A stretch of 64,000 nucleotides of DNA from Acanthosepion lycidas. Taxonomy: Eukaryota > Mollusca > Cephalopoda > Sepiida > Sepiidae. The stretch covers positions 191,001 to 255,000 of the forward strand of contig OZ010580.1 of NCBI GenBank assembly GCA_963932145.1, in the 5' to 3' direction. A model generated the notes under the pieces. It was not told where the DNA came from, ran no database searches, and was given only the letters and a program-made list of their open reading frames with translations. This document shows, piece by piece, positions 46,963-56,014 of the stretch; the stretch's first letter is position 1; every line of letters starts with the position of its first letter. A program made the position numbers and the translations under genes.

Positions 46963-47220
46963 AGCTCTTTCCAGTAAATTCTTGGAAGCCAAATGATCAA
47001 ATTCAGTAAATAATTTTATATGAAGAAAATAGTAAATATAAACCAGACTTTTATAAAGTGAATTTGAGGCTTCCTGTTGACAGTGCCAAATAAATGTAAC
47101 TAACTGATAGGTTTCATATTCAAACGGACACTGATAAGGAAATTGTAAAGGCCATGGATCACCAAGTGATTTACAGTATTTAGTCCTTAGAAAAGATACA
47201 AAGATTACCTGTATATTGAT
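46963..47220 (-). CDS. Candidate host exon, unidentified protein
   Basis: A minus-strand frame stays open for 162 codons (46906-47394), unusually long at about 30% GC. Within it, 47220-46963 is bounded by a plausible acceptor (ttatttctttaatcag) and a plausible donor (gct|gtaatg) and has exactly 86 codons. The peptide includes RTKYCKSLGDPWPLQFPYQ, CPFEYETYQLVTFIWHCQQ and EASNSLYKSL, which is rich in W, C, P and Y and less biased than chance AT-rich frames. I do not recognise the family. The C-terminal half is hydrophobic but no clear membrane segment stands out. It could equally be an unrecognised transposon relic or a chance frame. Confidence 0.25.
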
Positions 47221-47394
47221 CTGATTAAAGAAATAACTGACACTGTGATAACTGACACATAATCTAATTAAAGATTTCCACATTTGAAGAAGCAGAATAT
47301 GACAAAATCTCAATAAGATGATCAAAATTTTCCTCTTGTAAATTGACAAGAAATATGAGAATAAAATAATTCTCCCTAACTTCATACATAGCAA

Positions 47395-47868
47395 AAATTA
47401 TCACTTAAGATATACACATACATAGTAAGACATACACATACACACACACACATACAAACACATACACAGCGCAATCGCACAAACTGAAATACAGACATAC
47501 AGGATCTTTTGTTAAGGATTTTTTAATTTATATTTCCTACGTTTCGGATCATTTTCTTGACTCCAGGTGCATATTTAAATATAAATTGTTCAATATCTGA
47601 GTACATTTGGCTTTGAAAAACCATTGTTAATGGGGTTGTGTTTTAAGAAATACATATAACAGGAACTCTCATGTGAACAAACGAAGAAGCGATATTTTTG
47701 AAATGATGATATCAATATACAAAAAAAAAGCTTTTCAATAATGACCTATGATAGCTGAAAGTGCTCAGACATAGAATAATATATATATTTAAATATGTAC
47801 CGGAAACCAGGGAAAATATACGAAACATAGAAACTATGAATCTTAAAAACAAAACTTTAAAAATCGTA
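47395..47868. other. No gene seen
   Basis: Contains a short imperfect CA repeat (47410-47470, acatacacatacacacac type). No element recognised. Confidence 0.5.
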
Positions 47869-47870
47869 TA

Positions 47871-48030
47871 CGAGGGTCGGCTGAAAAGTTCGTAGGCTGA
47901 CCAAGATGTAAATGTAAGTAGATACACCAAGTAAGTGTCTGAGCAGGTATTTTTAACAGGGTTTGGTTAGCCATTCAAGCAGAAGCGTGTGTTCCGAAAC
48001 GGATAATCGGCTATCATGTAATCATGCAGG
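47871..48030 (+). mobile_element. mariner element, 5' terminal fragment
   Basis: Directly after a TA dinucleotide (47869-47870) is cgagggtcggctgaaaagtt cgtaggctgacc. This resembles the terminal repeat of a mariner subgroup whose ends read 'CGAGGGT.G.CTGAAAAGTTC.TAG.CTGACC'. About 100 bp further, ggttagccattcaagcagaa resembles sequence just upstream of the transposase start in such elements. No transposase codons follow, so the copy is truncated. Its orientation would place the transposase on the plus strand. Confidence 0.55.
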
Positions 48031-49240
48031 TAGGTAGGTTAGTTGGCAGGTATAATACATTAAAAGTTTTTTTTTTTTAAATAACGGTAGAATTGTTTCC
48101 ACCAAAAACTTGTCTACATTTTGAAATGCAATATACTTGAGATGTCAGAAATTGTTCAGTTCATAGCCTTGCCTACTGACATCATCTATTTATTGGTTGT
48201 GCTTCAGCAAGGAATAAACGTATATTGTTTTCTCAAAGACGTTTACATTTGTTTACTTAGAAGTGTTATCCTTTATTAACAAGTATTAACTCATTCTCCT
48301 AGCTTTGCTTATTATTTCTTGAGCGCTTAAGCCTAAACGATCTGAATTAAAAATTTTAAATAAATAAAAGTTAATAACTTCTGCTTTCCTGAGTTAGTAA
48401 ATATTCTAAAATCTCACATTTGTTAAGTAGACGCTAGACACAGGATTTTGTATATATGACTTTGTTTATGAATCCTGCAAATTCGTTGTGTATACGTAAA
48501 ACTCACTAATTCATACGAAAATTTCTACCTAGCTGCATACTTGGTCGCGAATGATAACGAGGCTATGTTTATAGGAATGTTAAAGTCGCTATGCAGATAA
48601 TCTATGCGAGCAAATTTGTGTCTGTATATGTTCAAATGTATTTGTTTGCCACATTGTGTTTTAACATGGATCAAATTTATAGATAAGATTTTCTGTATAT
48701 GATCTACTGTTTTTTCAGTATAAAAGTGGAGTAGTTTTAATAAACATGAATTTTTTTCATTTTCAAACAAACTGACACATTAAAACTCGAAAAAACGTAT
48801 TGAAATAACTTTTATAAATGCATTTTCTTGTTGAACCTCAATCGTGATGACCTCGACCTTAGCCATAAAACTTTTTCATTTCTATTTGCAGCTGATTATC
48901 AACATTGAATTGTAGTTATCTATTTGGTATGTTTATAAGTAGATCTTTTAATCGACTACCGATAATTAAGTTTCATTTTTAAAAACGGATTGGTCAGTTG
49001 TTTTGCAAAGAAAGGGAATCTTGAATATTACACTAACAATATTGAATAAATACAAAATATTTGGTATTTAGAACTCAGTATACTTTAATTTTAATCAGTT
49101 GTCATTGATATAAGTTGGATTTATTATATTAAACCAAGTATTTCGAGTTATCAAGGAGCCTAAAAGGGCTCTTAATTGACAGATGAGTTCATTGATTAGC
49201 TGCATTTGGAACACTAGTGGAGCATTCCGATTTAGTTATT
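48031..49240. other. AT-rich sequence, no gene seen
   Basis: No element recognised. The 81-codon minus-strand frame at 48525-48770 is unassigned. Confidence 0.5.
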
Positions 49241-49241
49241 A

Positions 49242-49305
49242 TTAGGTTGGTGCAAAAATAATGTCGTCTTTTGACGTACATTTTAACGTCAAAAAACCAA
49301 CCTAA
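49242..49305. mobile_element. mariner-type palindromic MITE, copy 3 (64 bp)
   Basis: TA-flanked (49240-49241, 49306-49307). The left arm is full (ttaggttggtgcaaaaataa), but the right arm lacks about 14 bases of the complementary stretch, leaving caaaaaaccaacctaa at the end. An internal deletion therefore makes this hairpin asymmetric. Confidence 0.9.
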
Positions 49306-49307
49306 TA

Positions 49308-50380
49308 CCTGAAGAAAGTGTGCAATAATAAAGATTTTCTAAACAACATAAAAATGGTTCACAAAGGAAAATACATTAACAGGGTGAGATACACACCAAA
49401 CAAATTCTGCATGAAAATCAACATAATAATATTTGAAATTGTAAATAGTACAAAAATCTGCCTTAATCTTGACTAGCAATATTTCAAAGACGCGGCATGA
49501 AAATCGGCAGGGCAAAAGGATGAAGACGTGAAAATGTCAACAAAGCCAAAAGAAATAAAAGTGAATAGAAGAAATTTAAAAGCAGTTTAAGCAACTTCAT
49601 TTGTTCTGCTCTTTGCGGTAAAAAAATACAATTTCCGTACATACGCTAAGAAAGCTTTAAGAACGTCGAGACCCTAATACGGACACGCATCAGTAGTGTG
49701 CATGTGTGTTTTAATTTTATCGGTGTCTGAGGGAGTGTGCATGTGGAAAACATTCAGGTTTAAGTGTTAAATATGCGATTAGTTGTAGTTTGTGTGTGGG
49801 GGGTGTAATGTTGCTGCTCATTCGACTGAATTCCAAAGGTTCGCGTTCCTCCGACTTTCGAGAATCAGAAATTTCTTTTAATAAAGGCATTTCGCTTACA
49901 AAATACAAAATATGCGAGTTACTTTGAGTAGTGATTATCTTTCATAAAATTCAAGAATGACTTTCCAACATCGGGGAAAAAAAAGGTAATTAGCCATTCC
50001 TGTCACGTGATACCAAAATTAGACGCCAAGGGAAGTAACAATATCTGGCAAATTATCTCGAAATAAAAGCATTAAAATCATTGGAAGTAGTTTTTTTTTT
50101 GGTGGGGGGACATTTTTTTAATCGACTGGGAAGACTTCATTTCTTTTTGCTTCATCCGAAAATTTAAATTTTGTATTTACATTTTGGTTTGTCATTTTTG
50201 TCATTCAGCTTCTTTAAACGAAATCTTAAATATAAATTTCCCTTTTATTTTGTCTTTACCAACGACAATAATAATAAGTTGGAATTTTGATGATAAGCTA
50301 TTTAGAAAGCAAGAGGAATTTGTTCAGATGAACAAAGTTTGAACTCAGCTTACATATTGTTATTTTTTGGGCTAACATAT
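49308..50380. other. AT-rich sequence, no gene seen
   Basis: A T-run followed by ggtggggggac near 50090-50110 and a gtgtgtggggggtgt word near 49790 are the only notable bits. Confidence 0.5.
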
Positions 50381-50384
50381 TTTT

Positions 50385-51070
50385 TTAGTATGTGTGCTTG
50401 GTAATTTCTAGTTATCAAGCATTGGATCTTGCATCAATTAATAAAATCTTTAGTTCTAGTTTTAGCTTCACTTATTTTTTTAAAACAGTTCTAGATGAAC
50501 TAATCCTCTGCTTCCTTCGGATCTGGAAACATACAGACGATCAACGTCAGCCGTGGGATGATGCATGCGGTGGCAAGTGAGAAGCTTTTTCGCTTTCAGT
50601 GATGATACCTATAGGGTTCTTCTTCTTCCAGTTCTCCAATCTTTGTGACAAAATCTAGATCAATTGAGTATGTTTCTTTAATTCTCCCTTTCTTGAATGT
50701 TACTTTTGCAGAATTATCTAATCCGAAATCCATGCCTATATCATCACTGAAACATTCTACAGTATTGAGGAGACATTTCAAGTCATTGTCGATTTTGCGA
50801 TCATCCATGTAAAGTAGGTGATTAAATACTTGCTTGTTTACTTTGTATTCGTGTCTATTATTGCTTAGTTCGTGCGTAATGGAGATTAAGGACAGAGAAA
50901 ACGGAAAGGGTACAGGGGGTAGTTTTCAAAGATTCCCGGTCGGGTGTTCAGGTGGTTGGAAGTGACAGTGTCTTTGCTGTGATTTAGGTATAATGATGTT
51001 TTCCTCATTCCTAAGCTGCGTTTAAGGGAATTTACTATTACCAAGTAGATTCTGTACATTTCCAAAGTCT
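50385..51070 (-). pseudogene. R2-like retrotransposon fragment D1: RT palm with YMDD
   Basis: Minus strand: LGMRKTSLYLNHSKDTVTSNHL (about 50970-51030) and TRPGIFENYPLYPFRFL (the degraded GIFQGDSLSPLLF motif), then VFNHLLYMDDRKIDNDLKCL with catalytic YMDD at 50800-50811. Next come NTVECFSDDIGMDFGLDNSA and IDLDFVTKIGELEEEEPYRY (50610-50700), an internal deletion, then TCHRMHHPTADVDRLYVSRS with SRGLVHLELF (50475-50578), a second deletion, and ITRNYQAH at 50392-50415. The C-terminal zinc knuckle and endonuclease are missing. It is arranged head to head with the plus-strand fragment that follows and shares high sequence identity with it. Confidence 0.86.
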
Positions 51071-51082
51071 TAAGGATGCAGT

Positions 51083-52600
51083 AGTGAATCTAGATTTTGT
51101 CACAAAGACTGGAAAACTGGAAGAAGAAGAAGCCTATAGGTACCTAGGAATTAACGAAGGAGATACAATACATCATACCCAAATGAAGGAGTAAGTAAAA
51201 GAATACTACAGACTTCTGCGTCTGGTAATGAATACGGAACTGAATTAAAAGAAAGAATATCAGCCATAAACACATTGACTGTCAATGTAGTACAATACAG
51301 TTTCAACATCCTGAACTAGACCATAGCTGACATTAAGCAAATGGACACCAAAACGAAAAAGCTTCTCACTTGCCACCGCATACATCATCCCACGGCTGAT
51401 GTTAATCGTCTGTATGTTCCCAGATCCGAAAGAAGCAGAGGATTAGTTCAACTAGTACTGTCTTACAAAGCTACAACAATCGGCCTTAAAAGATACCTGG
51501 AAACTACAGAAGACTTGATGATAATCTGTGTCAAAGAGCATGAAAGAAGAAATTTATTCAGTAATAAAGGAAGCCAACAAGGTCAAAATAGAGTTTCAAG
51601 TGGGTGAAGAAATGCAAGTAAAACATAATACACCTACTGAAGCTGCAAAACCTTAAAAAGGAAGCAAAGTTAAATCCAATCGAACAGACGCAGAAACGTT
51701 GGGAGGATAAGCCTCTTCACTGTCAATATTCAGCACGTATCAAACGAGTTGATGTAGACAAATCCCGTACCCATCAGTGGTTACATAGTGCAGCGTTAAA
51801 ACCAAAGATTTTATTTTTGATACACAGGACCAATGCTTGCTAACTAGAAATTACCAAGAAATCATACTGAAAAATTATGTTAACCCAAAATGCACATTCT
51901 GTAATAAATATCCAGAAACATTTCACCATCTTGTATCAGGTTGCACGGTGTTGGCACCAACTGAATATAAAAGCCGCTGTGGCAGAGTGGGTCAATATCT
52001 ATATTGGAAAATCTGAAACTTTTGCAGAAAGGAAACTGCAAGAAATTGGTATGAACACCACCCAGATCCAATTTTATGGGACTTTACAATACACACAGAC
52101 AGAACAATCAAAGCTAATTGTCCAGATATCGTGATTCGAGAACGCAAAGACAAAATATGCTTTCTTATTGACATGGCAGTCTCTGCAGACCGTAATGTAT
52201 CTTTGAAGATCTTCAAATACTATCAAATTAAAAGGACCTTGAAATCAAAATCTCAAAATAATGTGGCACAGGAGGGCATCAACAACTCCACTTGTAGTTA
52301 GAGCACTCTGACTGATAGGAAAAGATTCCAATAGACTCATTGAAGGGATTCATGTTAGCCCATGCCTTAAAAAAGTACAAAAAATTGTTCTCACAAGTAC
52401 AGCCCACACCGTACAAGGGAATTTATCTATGTAAAATATGTGTAATCTAGGTTTTGTTTTTTGTGAGTTTTGTTTTGTTTTGTTTTGTTTTTCTCATAAC
52501 ATACTCACCGGAAAATTTCATCAGTATTAAAATGCTACAACTACTACTACTAGTACTACTAACAATAATAATAATAATTATTATTATTATTATTTTGAAA
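51083..52600 (+). pseudogene. R2-like retrotransposon fragment D2: post-RT, zinc knuckle, endonuclease, tail
   Basis: Plus strand: VNLDFVTKTGKLEEEEAYRY with LGINEGDTIHHTQMKE (51088-51190), MDTKTKKLLTCHRIHHPTAD with VNRLYVPRS (51341-51427), then KDFIFDTQDQCLLTRNYQE (51800-51863). The CCHC zinc knuckle CTFCNKYPETFHHLVSGC (51891-51944) is intact, followed by VGQYLYWKIC. The endonuclease remnant is CPDIVIRERKDKICFLIDMA plus VSADRNVSLKIFK (about 52115-52220), with the PD..D..K spacing visible. The 3' UTR shares agcccacacc and atctatgtaaaatatgtg with the copy at 39.8 kb and ends at an (AAT)n tract (52560-52600). Stops near 51190-51340 and 51650-51790 make it inactive. Confidence 0.87.
52560..52600. 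repeat. (AAT)n/(ATT)n microsatellite, retrotransposon tail
   Basis: AATAATAAT switches to ATTATTATT. It lies at the 3' end of the plus-strand R2-like fragment and is preceded by ctactactactagtactac, a related trinucleotide run. Confidence 0.88.
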
Positions 52601-52958
52601 AGGAAATCCAAAATACTGAATTTTATACCACTTTTAAGGTCCCAAAAGTGGATCGTGAATTTACTTTAGATTTAATATCTGGTTGAGCAAATTGTGAGAA
52701 GAAATTTAAGTAACTAAAATATTACGTCGCTTAGTCATTAATTATTTGGCTCTAAGGAATAATTATATAAACAGTCTTAGCAATTAAATACGAAAGATAA
52801 TTAGTTCTTTCGTCGACTCAACCGTAAAAGTCATTTTCACGGTTAAAACTACGCCAAGACTGTGTTTGTAAAAGTTAATTTTTGGTGGGAGCTTTATTAA
52901 TGTTTATTAAAAGCAAAAACATTACTTGAAAATGCCTACGTACATATTTTTCGTATTT
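52601..52958. other. AT-rich sequence, no gene seen
   Basis: Unrecognised spacer between the R2-like tail and MITE copy 4. Confidence 0.5.
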
Positions 52959-52961
52959 ATA

Positions 52962-53031
52962 TTAGGTTGGTGCAAAAATAATGTCGCTTTCTCACATGTG
53001 AGAAAATGACATTATTTTTGCGCCAACATAA
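52962..53031. mobile_element. mariner-type palindromic MITE, copy 4 (70 bp)
   Basis: TA-flanked. The left arm is ttaggttggtgcaaaaataa tgtcgctttctcacat; the right arm is its reverse complement with a few changes (ccaacataa at the end, gcgccaac inside). The core ctcacatgtgag is a perfect palindrome. The arms are near-perfectly paired with almost no loop. Confidence 0.92.
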
Positions 53032-53179
53032 TATATTCACTCGGATTTTTCATGAAAAAGATTAATTTTTGTTAATGTTTCGTGTGTTAAGAACCAGACA
53101 GTAATGATTATTTAGTTTCACTTAAAAGTGTTATATTCCAAGAATAAAAGTAACAGTTATGCACAAGGTTGTCGAAAGT

Positions 53180-55345
53180 CAATCCAGTGCTGCTATTGGA
53201 AGGTCGGTACTCGCGTAAGTCTGAGTCGTACTCAACAAATCCCAGTTAGTAATATTTACCAACCTCCCCATGGAGCAAGGCCGAATTTAATGCAGGGCAA
53301 TCCGATCACGTAAGCTCGGCCCAAAATTCCACGTAACCCCGCATAAACGGGTTCGGGTCTGTCTACCTCACTGGATGACACTACCCTTCGGCATAGCCTC
53401 GTCCGGGTTCCTCTCTGCCTTTGGGCAGAGAGTTCGACAACAGCTAAGAGCTGAATGACAGTTCCCAGCTGTTAATATTTACCAACCACCCCACGGGGTA
53501 GGATGTAGCAAAAGGCCGAATTTAATGTGGGGCAATCCGAGTCCGTAAGCTGAGCCAAAACTTTCCCGTATATTTAGAATAAACAGGTTCGAGTCTGTCT
53601 ACCTCCCTGGACGAGACTCTGCACATCGGCATATTCTTGTCCGGGTTCCTGTCTTCCCGAAGGCATAGAGTTCAACAACAGTCAAGAGCTGAGTAACAGA
53701 TCCCAGCTAGTCGATATTTACCAGCGTCTCCACGAGGTAAGATATGGTACAAGGCCGAGTTTAATATTGGGCAATCTGAGCCCGTAGGCTCGGCTAAAGA
53801 TTCCCCGTAGATCCCGTATAAAACGTGGCTGGGAAGCTATTTCACAAGACGAATCTCTGCCCTTCGACATACCCTCGTCTAGTGATCATCTCTGCCTGAA
53901 GGCAGAGAGTTTGACCAGCACAGTAGTATTTACCAAGTACCCACACAAGACTGGTAGAATTTACCAAGTACCCGGACCAGTCTGTACCCTTCGACATAGC
54001 CTCGTCCGGGTTCAGTTTCGGTCCACCTTCGGCAGATTCCAGCTGATATATTTAACGAAAGTCGTATGTGGCACAAGGCCGAGTTTGTCGTGGGTTCTCC
54101 GACCCATATAAACGGGTCCACGGTCGGTCTACCTCCCCGGACGAGAATCTGCCCTTCGGCATAGCCTCGTCCGGGTTCTTCTCTGTCCGAAGACAGAGAA
54201 TTCAACCGAACAGCTGGAAAGATTTCAGCAGGTATATTTAGCAGTACCACCCCACACGCCGAGTATATCGTGGGTTCTCCGAGCCTGTAGGCTGGGCCAA
54301 AAATATTACCTTTGAAACCGTATAAACGAGTTCAGTGTCGGTCTACCTCGTTCGGGATCCTCTCTGCCCGAAGGCAGAGAGTTCAACCGAACAGCTGAAA
54401 CGATTTCAGCTGGTATATTCAGCCACCCCCACGAGAGTTGCATGTGGCAGAAGGCCGGGTTTAACGTGGGTTCTCCGAGTCGTAGGCTCGGCAAAAAAAT
54501 GCCCTTAGAACCCGCATAACGGGATTGGGTGAGTCAACCTCCCCGAACGAGACACTGCCCTTCGGCGGAGCCTCGTCCCAGTTACTCTCTGCTCAGAGAC
54601 AGAGAGTTCGACCGGCTAGCCGAAAAGATTTCGGGTAGAATATTTAGCCCCCACCCCTCACGATTATTGCTTGTGACACAAGTCCGGATTTAACCTAGGA
54701 TCTCCAAGCCCGTAGGCTCGGCCAAAAAATGCCCGTAGAACCCGCATAACGGGATCGGATTGCTCAACCTCAACAAATGAGACTCTGCCCCTCCAGTGAG
54801 CCTCGTCACAGGCTCCTCTCTGCTCAGAGGCAGAGAGTTCAACCGTCTAGCCGAAAAGATTTCGGGTAGGCAATATTTAGCACCCCCCAACCCCCAACGA
54901 TCGTTTCATGTGGCACAAGGCCGTGTTTAACGTGGGTTCCCCGATTCCGTAAGCTCGGCCAAAAAATGTCCGTAGAACCCGTATAAACGTGATCGGGTTG
55001 GTCAGCCACCCCAAACGAGACTCTACCCTTCGACTGAGCCTCGTTCGGGTTTCTCTCTGCTCAGAGGCAGAGAGTTCGACCGTCTAACCGAAAAGATTTC
55101 GGGTAGACAATATTTAGCCCCCCGCCAACACACCTCACACCCCACACCCCACACCCCACACACACGAGGGTTGCATGTGACACAAGGCCGGGTTTAACGT
55201 GGATTCCCCAATTCCGTAGGCTCGACCAAAAAATGCCTGTAGAACGAGACTCTACCCTTCGACTGAGCCTCGTCCAAGGTCCTCTCTGCTCAGAGGCAGA
55301 TAGTTCGACCGTCTAGCCGAAAAGATTTCGGGCAGACTCTGTCGT
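53180..55345. repeat. GC-rich ~235-bp tandem array with conserved hairpins
   Basis: About nine divergent units, marked by aaggccg(a/g)(a/g)ttta-type anchors near 53277, 53512, 53751, 54075, 54256, 54451, 54680, 54917 and 55184. Typical spacing is 230-240 bp, with shorter and longer units from deletions or partial duplication. GC and CpG content is far above the surrounding DNA. Each full unit contains, in order: ccgagcccgtaggctcgg, an aacccg/cgggtt hairpin, a long hairpin of cggacgag/ctcgtccg with inner tgcc-cttc-ggca (best at 54136-54175), ctctctgcc-cgaa-ggcagagag, and cagctgaaa-cga-tttcagctg or agccgaaa-aga-tttcgggt. Stems are kept by paired substitutions between copies. No open frame is conserved across units, and I recognise no transposon or known satellite. 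It could be a satellite, or a cluster of structured RNA units. Confidence 0.9.
55131..55165. repeat. CACACCCCA short tandem repeat
   Basis: Four to five CACACCCC-type units inside the spacer of the last complete array unit. They explain its extra length (267 bp). Confidence 0.9.
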
Positions 55346-55349
55346 CCGT

Positions 55350-56010
55350 TGACTGACAGATACTTATAGGTAATTACTACCTATAGTGTTGTCATTCATT
55401 GGGGAGACACGTTATTCCATTACATCAAAAAGTAATATTAAGATTTGTCGCTTCCAGAAGAGTATGTCTAATGATGGTTCATAAATGAACAAGAATAAAT
55501 TTAAATATATTTAATGTTCATCAAATATAAATTATCAGTTTTCATCGTTTTAAAATAATGAAGACACACGACCGATGAAAATAAAAAAACAAAATATTCT
55601 GTAAGTTGCCGTTACTCAAAAGCGATGTTTATTTTGTTCTCTAAATAAGAATCCATCTCTGTAAGGAATAAGCTTGATGCTTTTATTGAATCGCAGCTAG
55701 AGGAAATCAACTTTACCTTTACTGCTACTTGCATTTGTCTTCTATACTCATAATCTGACAGTAACAAGTTGATTATTCATTGCTTTCCTCCGGTACACGA
55801 AAAATAAAAGTTTACAACTAAAAATTAAGCTGAGATAACCAATTTCATTTTAAGTCATTTAAAATTCCAAGAGATCTTATCAAGGAACTCGTGTTGTCGT
55901 GTTACAAATCATAGCTAGTAAGTTAGTTCCTCTCTACTGATTCAAAATTATGACTTTATACCAAAAATTGCTTGCTTAATATTTACTACTCTTCAATCTT
56001 ATGCAAGCTT
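55350..56010. other. AT-rich sequence, no gene seen
   Basis: Begins with a small hairpin (tataggta-attac-tacctata, about 55365-55386) at the array edge, then ordinary AT-rich DNA. Confidence 0.5.
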
Positions 56011-56014
56011 AAAT

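Noticed and set aside
53911..54890. Several open frames of 60-106 codons within the GC-rich array
   Set aside because: They are not in the same frame between units and are broken by unit-to-unit indels. Fewer stops are expected at high GC.
53180..55345. CRISPR-like array
   Set aside because: Units are ~235 bp and diverged, with no short identical repeats and unique spacers of equal length, and the context is eukaryotic.
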